From assembly GCA_015661045.1 (NCBI GenBank), contig JACVQG010000106.1:1-5668 (forward strand): a stretch of DNA of 5,668 nt, read 5' to 3'. The first letter of the stretch is position 1; the number at the start of each line of letters is the position of its first letter. Under the pieces are notes generated by a model, which searched no databases, had not been told where the DNA came from, and saw nothing but the letters and a program-made list of their open reading frames with translations. Source of the stretch: Dehalococcoidia bacterium (GTDB lineage Bacteria > Chloroflexota > Dehalococcoidia > JACVQG01). Of this stretch, positions 1-5,509 are shown in pieces. The translations under genes and the position numbers were made by a program.

Positions 1-23
1 CGATGCAAATCGGGATTATCTCC

Positions 24-51
24 TAGGTCGGTCACCGACCTATAAGTCGGT
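24..51. repeat. Palindrome with overlapping alternative hairpin
   Basis: TAGGTCGGT (24-32) and ACCGACCTA (34-42) are exact reverse complements around a single base. The second arm can instead pair with GTCGGT at 46-51 through ACCGAC at 34-39. The two hairpins exclude each other. No T-run follows, so this is not a classical terminator; it could be a protein-binding palindrome or the end of a transcript entering from the left. Confidence 0.5.
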
Positions 52-130
52 GTAGCTTTATCTTCCTCTCGCTATTCAGTTGTTAAGGTGCTTTTTGTTG
101 GGGGTATTTTCTTAACCTCACCCCCTTAAT

Positions 131-188
131 CCCCCTCTCCAAACAGTTACATAAGGGGAATCTTTGTTAATTTCGTTTGGAGAGGGGG
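131..188. repeat. 14-bp perfect inverted repeat, C/G-rich arms
   Basis: CCCCCTCTCCAAAC at 131-144 is the exact reverse complement of GTTTGGAGAGGGGG at 175-188, separated by 30 bases. The bases outside the arms (TTAAT on the left, AACTAATTAA on the right) continue the symmetry imperfectly. The geometry fits a small palindromic intergenic repeat. Identity to a named repeat family is not claimed. Confidence 0.65.
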
Positions 189-194
189 AACTAA

Positions 195-221
195 TTAAAA
201 AGAGGGGCTAGCGCCCCTCTT
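195..221 (-). terminator. Hairpin with minus-strand T-tract
   Basis: AAGAGGGGC (200-208) and GCCCCTCTT (213-221) form a perfect 9-bp stem with a TAGC loop. Read on the minus strand the stem is followed by five T's and then AATTAG, the form of an intrinsic terminator for leftward transcription. No minus-strand gene lies immediately to its right, so it may simply be one member of the palindrome cluster. Confidence 0.4.
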
Positions 222-248
222 AAACTCACCTTATCTAAATCCCTCTCG

Positions 249-271
249 TTCTCCCTTTATTAAAGGGAGAA
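249..271. repeat. 11-bp palindrome
   Basis: TTCTCCCTTTA (249-259) and TAAAGGGAGAA (261-271) are exact reverse complements around one central T. With a one-base centre it is more plausible as a DNA-level dyad or repeat unit than as a simple RNA hairpin. Confidence 0.55.
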
Positions 272-294
272 GTTCTCCATCAGGAAAAGTTTGT

Positions 295-319
295 AAAGAG
301 GGGGCAAACCCCCTCTTTT
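295..319 (+). terminator. Intrinsic-terminator-like hairpin
   Basis: AAAGAGGGGG (295-304) pairs perfectly with CCCCCTCTTT (309-318) around a CAAA loop, and the 3' side runs into TTTT (316-319). This is a 10-bp GC-cored stem with a short U-tract. It would end rightward transcription entering the window and insulate the gene that begins near 398. It shares its GAGGGGG core with the other repeats of this region. Confidence 0.5.
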
Positions 320-361
320 GCTTTCTCCCCCTTCCCACCACGGCTTGCAGGAATAGACTAG

Positions 362-390
362 TTGCCTTCAATCATAGATTGGTGTATTCT
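362..390 (+). promoter_or_regulatory. Possible promoter for the 398 gene
   Basis: TTGCCT (362-367) and TATTCT (385-390) are separated by 17 bases, each matching 4 of 6 consensus positions. Transcription would begin at about 397, right at the ATG at 398, which has no Shine-Dalgarno in front of it. If real, this would be a leaderless transcript. The match is modest. Confidence 0.3.
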
Positions 391-397
391 ATCCACA

Positions 398-1260
398 ATG
401 GAAGTGTTATCCTCTTTTCTTGTAGCTATCGGTACTCTAGCACTTCTACTGCTGCGTTCTTCACAATTAAACAAAACAGCAGACAATTAGTCATTCTTTC
501 TGCACAAATAAAAATGCAACGAAGTGCACTGGTACCCTATCTGGAGATCATTTCATATGAGACTAAAGACAACACTCTTATCTTAGATATTGAGAACCTC
601 TCAGACTCAACAGCTCGTGGAATGGGTATTTCAACTTCGTTCTATTTAGTATTTCCGCGCTATACTGCCGACAGCAAAGGAATAGATGTCTTAAGTTCTA
701 GTAGATTAGAACATCTGGTCAAGGATAACGTCACCGTTTTTGTAAAGTATTTCCTATTTGGCCCAAATGAACCTAAACTAATTTGGGAAGGAAAACAAGT
801 ACGATCAGTTGAAGTCATTTCATTCCCTGAGACAGGAACGGACGCTGCATACTTTCCCCCTCACCATAAATCTAAAGTTGAATTCAAGCCTCGATTCATG
901 GTTGAAACCAAAGAAACGTTGGCCAGTGGAAAGGCTTTCCTATTTGATGAATTCAAAGAATTCCTTCTGCAAAACAACATAGGCTATTGCGCAGTCGATA
1001 TTAAGCTCGTATATCAAGATTTGACTGAAACGCAAATAGGATACGATTCATTTTGCAGATTTGTTATCAATCCCATGGCACATACGACCATTGAAGAGAG
1101 CTGCAAAGATAAGGCATCCTTTGATTTTCTCCCATTGTCCATCAGAGAAATCCAACTAAAAAATAAGTGGATCGATAAAAGTATTTATAAACGTTTTAAA
1201 TCCCCTTGGAATCGTTCTGAGGAGGAAATTAAATTAATTGAAAAGTTCGATCAAGATTAA
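398..1260 (+). CDS. Unknown membrane-anchored protein, apparent frameshift
   Basis: I do not recognise the family. From about position 452 to the stop one frame encodes a sensible soluble protein of ~270 residues with beta-rich segments (for example LILDIENLSDSTARGMGIS) and a charged C-terminus. Upstream in that same frame the translation is Ser-rich and unconvincing. The ATG at 398 in the next frame gives MEVLSSFLVAIGTLALLLL, a classic N-terminal membrane anchor, and hits a stop at 488. Joining the two frames near 452-456 yields anchor, then AFFTIKQNSRQLVILSAQIK, then the soluble domain, which reads like one natural protein. One base therefore seems to be missing there, by mutation or sequence error. 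No slippery heptamer is seen. Without the anchor frame, the open frame extends back to a TTG at 379, and the first in-frame ATG is at 514. No Shine-Dalgarno precedes 398. It probably sits in the membrane with the soluble part inside or outside unknown. Confidence 0.6.
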
Positions 1261-1266
1261 GGATTA

Positions 1267-1305
1267 GCAGAAACAAACAACCTTCAAGTTCTTGATACAT
1301 GAAGG
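1267..1305 (-). terminator. Possible terminator of tRNA-Arg
   Basis: On the minus strand CCTTCA (1305-1300) and TGAAGG (1286-1281) form a 6-bp stem with a 13-base loop, followed by the T-rich TTGTTTGTTTC. It lies about 20 bases past the tRNA CCA end. The loop is large and the stem short, so the call is weak. The plus-strand gene ending at 1260 converges on it. Confidence 0.35.
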
Positions 1306-1325
1306 GCAAATTTATCTTCAAAAAC

Positions 1326-1401
1326 TGGTACCCCTGCCGGGACTCGAACCCGGGCACACGGTTTAGGAAACCGCTGCTCTATCCGCCTGAGCTACAGGGG
1401 C
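1326..1401 (-). tRNA. tRNA-Arg (anticodon CCU), CCA encoded
   Basis: The minus strand folds as a complete cloverleaf of 76 nt. The acceptor GCCCCTG pairs with CAGGGGT (G1-U72 wobble). The D-arm carries GCTC/GAGC. The anticodon stem GCGGT/ACCGT encloses the loop TTCCTAA, giving anticodon CCT, at 1365-1367 on the plus strand. The T-stem CCGGG/CCCGG encloses TTCGAGT. The discriminator is A and CCA is encoded at 1328-1326. Anticodon CCU reads the arginine codon AGG. The gene is solitary, oriented against both neighbours, and has its own promoter. Confidence 0.96.
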
Positions 1402-1512
1402 ATGCCCTATTTAGAACCCAAAATCACCCTGAAGAAACTTCCAATACGTTAGCGTAGCAACAAGTTGCTGATAATTTACTAATAATGCTTGTCGTCCATT
1501 GCTTTCCTGCTT

Positions 1513-1541
1513 ATTATACCTTGCGGTAAGAGGCTCGTCAA
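1513..1541 (-). promoter_or_regulatory. Near-consensus promoter for tRNA-Arg
   Basis: Read on the minus strand, TTGACG (1541-1536) and TATAAT (1518-1513) are separated by exactly 17 bases: 5/6 and 6/6 matches to sigma-A/sigma-70 boxes. Initiation is expected near 1506, giving a leader of roughly 100 bases before the mature tRNA 5' end at 1401, to be removed by RNase P. Confidence 0.8.
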
Positions 1542-1614
1542 AGCGAATGGCAGCCGTTAGGCTCGCACTGAAATAATAGTCGTGAAACAAGAGCTACCTG
1601 TAACAAAAGTCCGC

Positions 1615-1654
1615 TCCCTCCCGTTGTACACTGTAGAAGTATTTTAAGGAGGGA
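1615..1654 (+). promoter_or_regulatory. Shine-Dalgarno able to pair with upstream arm
   Basis: The strong site AAGGAGGG (1646-1653) sits 5 bases before the ATG at 1659. GGAGGGA (1648-1654) is the exact complement of TCCCTCC at 1615-1621, with a 26-base loop. If the transcript starts left of 1615, this would sequester the ribosome binding site. I could not place a convincing promoter for this gene, so whether the arm is transcribed is unknown. Confidence 0.4.
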
Positions 1655-1658
1655 CAAC

Positions 1659-2279
1659 ATGAAACTTAGAAATTGGGTAGCAGTGGGACTCGCAATTACG
1701 CTGGTAGCTATCGGCAACCTTGTTTTCACACAGGTGCAGAATGTCAAGGCCAGCGAAGTAAACGGCACGGCAGGCAACATAACCAGTACCAACATTACAG
1801 TAGGCAATAAAACCCTAATCATCGATAGCAATACAAAGATTAAAGGGAATTTGGTCTCCGGATCCTCCATTGAAATAAAGGCAATAATCCAGGACGATGG
1901 TACTTTGCTGGCTACAAAAATCCATGTCAAAAACAATGAGGGTCATAAACAAAATGGAAACAGCGACAGTGACGGCGACGATAACGAAATCTCTGGAACT
2001 ATTCAGAGCCTGAGCAATAACAACACCAGCATGGTGATAAATGGCCAGACAGTTCTCATCAATCAGGCTACCAAAATAAAGGGGCAACTTGCAGTAAATG
2101 CCAGAGCGGAGGTAGAAGTAGTCCAACAGCAGGATGGTTCATTACTTGCCACCAAAATTGAAATCAAGAACAATAATAACAATAAGCAAAATAAGGACGA
2201 GGGTAAAACCGGACAATGGCATCAGGATAACGGGCGCCATTTAGGGCTTGGGAAGCAGCAACAGAAAAACAGGGATTAA
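1659..2279 (+). CDS. Secreted protein with two DUF5666-like repeats
   Basis: 206 residues. Residues 1-31 are a signal peptide: basic start (MKLR), hydrophobic core about 7-23, and a likely signal peptidase I site after VKA (residue 31). Two homologous beta-rich units follow. Unit 1 (about 34-92) and unit 2 (about 110-171) both run G-T/N-x-T-I, a hydrophobic strand, TKIKG, then a strand and DG(T/S)LLATKI.(V/I)KN, the pattern of DUF5666-type domains. Between them is an acidic, disordered linker (SDSDGDDNE). The C-terminal 35 residues are Asn, Gln, Lys and His rich and also look disordered. No catalytic motif, cell-wall sorting signal or lipobox is seen, so it is probably exported and free or loosely surface-bound. 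The molecular role of this domain is not known to me. Start chosen for the strong Shine-Dalgarno and the signal peptide. It is monocistronic, closed by the terminator at 2311-2358. Confidence 0.8.
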   Translation: MKLRNWVAVGLAITLVAIGNLVFTQVQNVKASEVNGTAGNITSTNITVGNKTLIIDSNTKIKGNLVSGSSIEIKAIIQDDGTLLATKIHVKNNEGHKQNGNSDSDGDDNEISGTIQSLSNNNTSMVINGQTVLINQATKIKGQLAVNARAEVEVVQQQDGSLLATKIEIKNNNNNKQNKDEGKTGQWHQDNGRHLGLGKQQQKNRD

Positions 2280-2310
2280 CAGAATACCAGAGGTAACGTT
2301 TAACTTACAG

Positions 2311-2358
2311 CCGGTACCGGAGTGGAGAGTAGAATCACCTCCTCTGGTACCGGTTTTT
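2311..2358 (+). terminator. Strong intrinsic terminator after DUF5666 gene
   Basis: CCGGTACC (2311-2318) pairs with GGTACCGG (2346-2353). The stem continues inward with GGAG against CTCT/CTCC pairing (one G-U), and the 3' arm runs directly into TTTTT (2354-2358). It begins 31 bases after the stop codon and separates this gene from the thiamine operon. Confidence 0.85.
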
Positions 2359-2440
2359 CACTTAACCCGTACTCTCTCAAGACAAGGCTCTGCAACAAAA
2401 GGAAATAAGGCAGGTATCACTAATCATCAGGCATAATTTC

Positions 2441-2470
2441 TTGACATCCGGAGCTATATTAAGATATAAT
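2441..2470 (+). promoter_or_regulatory. Consensus promoter of the thiamine operon
   Basis: TTGACA (2441-2446) and TATAAT (2465-2470) are both perfect 6/6 hexamers, with an 18-base spacer. Initiation is expected around 2477, just ahead of the TPP riboswitch. A strong constitutive promoter whose output is set downstream by the riboswitch is the usual arrangement. Confidence 0.88.
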
Positions 2471-2487
2471 CACTCTTGGAATTGAAT

Positions 2488-2580
2488 AAGGCTAGGGGTG
2501 CTGTTGTAGGCTGAGAGTACCCGATTACATCGGGACAACCCTTCGAACCTGATTTGGGTAATACCAATGTAGGGAAATGC
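2488..2580 (+). promoter_or_regulatory. TPP riboswitch (THI element) aptamer
   Basis: The conserved blocks appear in order: AGGGGTGC (2494-2501), GGCTGAGAG (2509-2517), ACCC followed by GAACCTGAT (2545-2553), GGGTAATACC (2555-2564) and GTAGGGA (2569-2575). CTGAGA is the pyrimidine-binding loop; the GGGTAATACC region with its flanks forms the pyrophosphate-binding side. CCCGAT (2520-2525) and ATCGGG (2529-2534) form the variable P3a hairpin, and GTTGT/ACAAC (2503-2507/2535-2539) close P3. TTGG/CCAA (2553-2556/2563-2566) form P5. I could not draw a clean P1 closing helix, so the outer borders are approximate. It senses thiamine pyrophosphate and controls the operon below. Confidence 0.95.
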
Positions 2581-2585
2581 AAGTG

Positions 2586-2616
2586 AGAGCTTACCTACGG
2601 GTAAGCTTTTTATTTT
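2586..2616 (+). terminator. Riboswitch expression-platform terminator
   Basis: AGCTTACC (2588-2595) pairs with GGTAAGCT (2600-2607) around the loop TACG, extendable by A-U/G-U pairs, then TTTTATTTT follows. It lies between the aptamer and thiS, so TPP binding is expected to favour it and stop transcription before the operon. TTACCTAC (2591-2598), in its 5' arm and loop, can pair 7 of 8 with GTAGGGAA (2569-2576) at the aptamer's 3' side, a ready antiterminator when TPP is absent. Confidence 0.88.
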
Positions 2617-2624
2617 GGAGGATT

Positions 2625-2828
2625 ATGGTGCAGGTTAAAATCAATGGTGCGGTAGCCGAGATACCGGACAATCATTCCATCGATGACCTGTTACTGGCCC
2701 GGAAACTACCGCGGGACATAGTAATCATCGAATTGAATGGTGAAATTATCAAACGGGAAAATTGGGAAAGCCTGAAGCTAAATCCCAGCGACAGCCTGGA
2801 AATAATCCGCATAATAGGTGGTGGTTAA
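2625..2828 (+). CDS. thiS: ThiS sulfur-carrier protein
   Basis: 67 residues, the usual ThiS size, with a ubiquitin-like fold. Typical features are the early V-x-I-N-G strand (4-8), IDDLL (19-23), the central [10 protein letters not shown] (33-42) and the C-terminal GGG after IIRII. The terminal glycine is adenylated by ThiF and converted to a thiocarboxylate, which donates sulfur to ThiG for the thiazole ring. It is first in the operon, directly after the riboswitch terminator. Start: GGAGG at 2617-2621 is only 3 bases from ATG 2625 but 6 from GTG 2628, so either may be used; the difference is one residue. An in-frame ATG at 2577 lies inside the riboswitch and is not credible. The stop is 2 bases before thiG, implying translational coupling. 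Confidence 0.94.
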   Translation: MVQVKINGAVAEIPDNHSIDDLLLARKLPRDIVIIELNGEIIKRENWESLKLNPSDSLEIIRIIGGG

Positions 2829-2830
2829 AG

Positions 2831-3604
2831 ATGGAAGATAAATTATACATCGCTGGCAGACAGGTAGACAGCCGCTTATTTATCGGCACGGGCAAGTTTG
2901 CCGATTATAACCTGATTCCTGCGGTTATTAAAGCATCGAAAGCCCAGGTAGTGACGGTGGCTTTGCGGCGGGTGGATTTCGGCACCCCGGAAGAGAACAT
3001 GCTCAAGTATCTTCCCCCCGATATTATTCTCATGCCCAACACATCGGGAGCCCGGAATGCTGCGGAAGCCATCCGTATTGCTCGAATAGCCCGCGAGACA
3101 GGCTGCGGGGATTGGGTAAAAATAGAAGTCATCTCCGACCAGAAGTATTTATTACCGGATAACTTTGAAACGGTCAAAGCTATTGAAGTCCTGGCTAAAG
3201 AGGGCTTTGTGGTTTTACCATATATGAGTCCGGACTTAATGGCAGCCAAGCGGATGGCGGAAGCGGGAGCCGCGGCGATTATGCCGCTCGGTTCGCCTAT
3301 CGGCACCAACCGTGGCATCAAAACGAGGGAACTGATTCAAATTCTGATTTCTGAGATTAATTTACCAATTATCGTGGATGCCGGAATCGGTCGCCCTTCG
3401 GAAGCCGCTGAAGCTATGGAAATGGGTGCGGCCGCTGTCCTGGTCAATACGGCTATTGCCACGGCGGAAAATCCGGTTTTGATGGCGGAAGCTTTCGGGC
3501 AAGCGGTGGAAGCCGGACGCAAGGCCTATTTATCCGGCCCGGGTTCTACTCAACGTGTTGCTGAAGCCTCTTCACCGCTGACCGGATTCCTGAGAAAAGA
3601 GTAG
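2831..3604 (+). CDS. thiG: ThiG thiazole synthase
   Basis: 257 residues, full length, a TIM-barrel enzyme. It condenses 1-deoxy-D-xylulose 5-phosphate, dehydroglycine and ThiS-thiocarboxylate sulfur to the thiazole phosphate carboxylate. Visible signatures: FIGTGK (17-22), RR.DFGTP (46-53), [11 protein letters not shown] (67-77) and WVKIEV (95-100), whose K97 is the Schiff-base lysine, with E99 beside it. Further along are [13 protein letters not shown] (151-163), the phosphate loop region, then [10 protein letters not shown] (181-190) with D183, and VLVNTAIA (203-210). Start chosen at the ATG 2 bases after thiS, with the purine-rich AGGTGGTGG just upstream. An earlier in-frame TTG at 2762 lies within thiS and is rejected. 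All expected catalytic residues are present and the gene appears functional. Confidence 0.97.
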   Translation: MEDKLYIAGRQVDSRLFIGTGKFADYNLIPAVIKASKAQVVTVALRRVDFGTPEENMLKYLPPDIILMPNTSGARNAAEAIRIARIARETGCGDWVKIEVISDQKYLLPDNFETVKAIEVLAKEGFVVLPYMSPDLMAAKRMAEAGAAAIMPLGSPIGTNRGIKTRELIQILISEINLPIIVDAGIGRPSEAAEAMEMGAAAVLVNTAIATAENPVLMAEAFGQAVEAGRKAYLSGPGSTQRVAEASSPLTGFLRKE

Positions 3605-3615
3605 GGTATCACGCC

Positions 3616-4761
3616 ATGACTTTTTATGATGAGATTATCGGGCTGCAAAACACGGATTATTCTGATGCATTTGAGCTGGTTACTGCCTCACAGATTGCTA
3701 ACATACTGGCAAAAGCAGAGTTGCAGCCTCAAGATTTCCTGGCACTGCTATCGCCACAAGCCGCCTTCAGCCTTGAGGAGATGGCACAGGCCGGGCACCG
3801 TTTAACTCTCCAGCACTTCGGCCGCACTATCATGCTATATACCCCCCTCTATCTATCGAATTACTGCGTTAATCACTGTGTATATTGCGGATTTAACGCC
3901 ACCAACGATATCCCGCGGCGCAAGCTGACTTTAGCAGAAGTGGAGTTAGAGGCGAAGGCTATTGCGGCAACCGGTCTGCAACACCTATTAATCCTGACCG
4001 GCGAATCGCGGCAGCAATCTCCGGTCTCCTATATCAAGGATTGTGTTGCTGTCTTAAGAAAGTACTTTTCCTCGATTTCCATTGAAATATACCCCCTTTC
4101 TACCGAAGAATACGCGGAGCTGATTGCTACGGGCGTAGACGGCTTGACCATTTATCAAGAGGTATATGATGCCAAGATTTATAGCCATCTGCATCCCAAG
4201 GGTCCGAAGCGGGATTACCGCTTCCGGCTTGAAGCTCCCGAACGGGCCGGTCAAGCCGGCATGAGGGTTATCAACATCGGAGCGCTGTTAGGTCTTGGTG
4301 AATGGCGGAGCGAGGTATTTCTGGCCGGAATGCATTTAGCCTATCTGCAGAAGCAGTTTCCGGAAATCGAAATCAGTATCTCCTTCCCCCGAATGAGACC
4401 CCAGTTCGGCAATTATCAGCCTGAATTTCCCGTCTCAGACCGAGACCTAGTCCAGAGCATCCTGGCATTACGCTTGTTCCTGCCCAGGGTCGGCATCACC
4501 ATTTCCACCCGGGAGAGCTCCGAACTGCGGGATAATTTGATTCGGCTGGGCGTGACCAAGATGTCGGCCGGGTCTTCCACAGCGATTGGAGGGCATACTG
4601 ATGCCCCGGATAGTATCGGGCAATTTGAAATCTCCGATAAACGCTCGGTAGAGGAGATGCGCCAGACCATTGCTACCCTGGGTTACAAGCCGGTGCTGAA
4701 AGACTGGCATGATTTGAATTTAGGAGGTGAGGTGGATAATGCAAAAGTCTCGATTTCCTGA
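3616..4761 (+). CDS. thiH: ThiH radical-SAM tyrosine lyase
   Basis: 381 residues, typical full length. It cleaves L-tyrosine, using S-adenosylmethionine and a 4Fe-4S cluster, to dehydroglycine (the glycine imine for ThiG) and p-cresol. The cluster motif C-x3-C-x2-C is C84-C88-C91 in [20 protein letters not shown] (126-132) is the SAM-contacting GE region. The C-terminal half keeps the family blocks SFPRMRP (256-262), STRES (297-301), MSAGSST (316-322), QFEISDKRS (336-344) and VLKDWHD (360-366). Start is ATG 3616, 11 bases after thiG, with only a weak GTAGGG upstream, so translation is probably coupled to thiG. The extreme C-terminus (after about residue 366) is extended by the sequence overlapping thiE and its Shine-Dalgarno. 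ThiH marks the oxygen-sensitive route to dehydroglycine, as opposed to the ThiO oxidase. Confidence 0.97.
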   Translation: MTFYDEIIGLQNTDYSDAFELVTASQIANILAKAELQPQDFLALLSPQAAFSLEEMAQAGHRLTLQHFGRTIMLYTPLYLSNYCVNHCVYCGFNATNDIPRRKLTLAEVELEAKAIAATGLQHLLILTGESRQQSPVSYIKDCVAVLRKYFSSISIEIYPLSTEEYAELIATGVDGLTIYQEVYDAKIYSHLHPKGPKRDYRFRLEAPERAGQAGMRVINIGALLGLGEWRSEVFLAGMHLAYLQKQFPEIEISISFPRMRPQFGNYQPEFPVSDRDLVQSILALRLFLPRVGITISTRESSELRDNLIRLGVTKMSAGSSTAIGGHTDAPDSIGQFEISDKRSVEEMRQTIATLGYKPVLKDWHDLNLGGEVDNAKVSIS

Positions 4762-5392
4762 AACTGACATTTATTGTATTACTGCCAGCCAGTTTTCCCT
4801 GGGACGCTCTAATCTGGAAGTGGTACGGCAGATGCTGGAGGCTAGCATCAAGGTTATCCAGTACCGTGAGAAGGATTTTCCCATGCAACAGAAATACCGT
4901 GAATGTTTGAGCATTAGAGATTTGACGGCACAATATGGCGCTTGTTTTATTGTCAATGACGATGTCCACCTGGCGCTGGCGGTAGAGTCCGATGGCATTC
5001 ATGTAGGGCAGGATGACCTGCCGGCGGAAAAAGTGCGGGAACTGGTCGGCGACAAAATGCTGGTTGGCCTTTCCACGCACTCAGCTGAGCAGGCGGATAA
5101 GGCAGTTAAATCGGGAATTGCCGATTATATCGGAGTCGGTCCCCTTTTCCAGACCTTTACCAAGAAGGATGTTATGCCTCCTGTAGGCCTGGGATACCTG
5201 GATTACATCGTGAGCCACCAGCAGATACCTTTTGTGGCTATCGGTGGCATCAAAGAGAGTAACGTGGCAGAGGTAATCGAACACGGCGCCACCTGTATCT
5301 GCATGGTTACCGAAATCGTCGGCGACAAAGACATCGGGGCAAAGATTCAGTCTGTCCGAGCACAGATAGCCAGAGCCAGAGGTAAAGACTAA
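4739..5392 (+). CDS. thiE: ThiE thiamine-phosphate synthase
   Basis: 217 residues, normal for the family, a TIM barrel. It couples hydroxymethylpyrimidine diphosphate to the thiazole phosphate, giving thiamine phosphate and pyrophosphate. Motifs in order: IYCITA (11-16), IQYREKD (40-46) with the substrate-phosphate Arg/Lys, VNDDVHLA (72-79), [11 protein letters not shown] (85-95) with the metal-binding aspartates, VGLSTHS (109-115), [15 protein letters not shown] (130-144, the GPxFxTxTK pyrophosphate motif) and AIGGI (167-171). Start ATG 4739 is chosen because TTAGGAGGTGA (4720-4730) is a near-perfect Shine-Dalgarno 8 bases upstream. The longer GTG at 4727 would lie inside that site. It overlaps the 3' end of thiH by 23 bases in another frame, so the two are co-translated. 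It is the last gene clearly belonging to the operon. Confidence 0.96.
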   Translation: MQKSRFPETDIYCITASQFSLGRSNLEVVRQMLEASIKVIQYREKDFPMQQKYRECLSIRDLTAQYGACFIVNDDVHLALAVESDGIHVGQDDLPAEKVRELVGDKMLVGLSTHSAEQADKAVKSGIADYIGVGPLFQTFTKKDVMPPVGLGYLDYIVSHQQIPFVAIGGIKESNVAEVIEHGATCICMVTEIVGDKDIGAKIQSVRAQIARARGKD

Positions 5393-5416
5393 ATATCAAG
5401 ACGACACTATTCTCTT

Positions 5417-5431
5417 TAAACATCTTGTTTA
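5417..5431. other. Weak AT-rich dyad after thiE
   Basis: TAAACA (5417-5422) and TGTTTA (5426-5431) are exact reverse complements with a 3-base centre. There is no following T-tract, so it is a poor terminator candidate; an operator-like dyad is possible. No clear terminator ends the thiamine operon between 5393 and 5509. Confidence 0.25.
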
Positions 5432-5509
5432 GCCAAAAAACAGACAGCAAGCCAATCGCGGGGTAAATCAGCTAGCCAAGCGGGAGAAATAAATAGAGGA
5501 AATGTTTTC

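Larger units (their letters stand above)
1..361. other. Gene-free, palindrome-rich intergenic region
   Basis: No convincing coding frame is visible on either strand. The stretch is dominated by C- or G-runs built around GAGGGGG / CCCCCTC, arranged as several separate perfect inverted repeats (listed individually). The density and shared core suggest a cluster of related intergenic repeat units or a decayed miniature element rather than ordinary spacer. No transposase remnant and no flanking target duplication could be recognised. Confidence 0.6.

Noticed and set aside
115..320. CRISPR array
   Set aside because: The repeated words are inverted and of different lengths and spacing; there is no regular direct repeat with unique spacers.
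398..490. Programmed -1 frameshift
   Set aside because: The fusion point around CTACTGCTGCG lacks an X-XXY-YYZ slippery heptamer and no downstream pseudoknot was evident; a plain lost base is simpler.
1624..1650. Promoter for the DUF5666 gene at TTGTAC
   Set aside because: No -10 box lies at a workable distance before the Shine-Dalgarno; neighbouring candidates lack a partner hexamer.
1538..1936. Minus-strand open frame across the DUF5666 gene start
   Set aside because: It is the complement of a gene with signal peptide, Shine-Dalgarno and repeats; its hydrophobic look comes from antisense reading, and it covers the tRNA promoter.
1815..2126. Minus-strand open frame inside the DUF5666 gene
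   Set aside because: Antisense shadow without a ribosome binding site or family resemblance.
2248..2436. Short plus-strand frame spanning the DUF5666 stop and the terminator
   Set aside because: It reads through an intrinsic terminator hairpin, has no Shine-Dalgarno and its composition is not protein-like.
2577..2624. Upstream ATG extending thiS
   Set aside because: The extension lies in the riboswitch aptamer and terminator and adds a non-family sequence; ATG 2625 or GTG 2628 fits ThiS length and the Shine-Dalgarno.
2762..2830. Upstream TTG extending thiG into thiS
   Set aside because: The extra residues are out-of-frame thiS sequence; ThiG homologs begin at about the ATG 2831.
2905..3522. 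Minus-strand open frames opposite thiG
   Set aside because: Shadows of a strongly conserved plus-strand enzyme gene; no ribosome binding sites or recognisable motifs.
4054..5284. Minus-strand open frames opposite thiH and thiE
   Set aside because: Antisense shadows of conserved genes.
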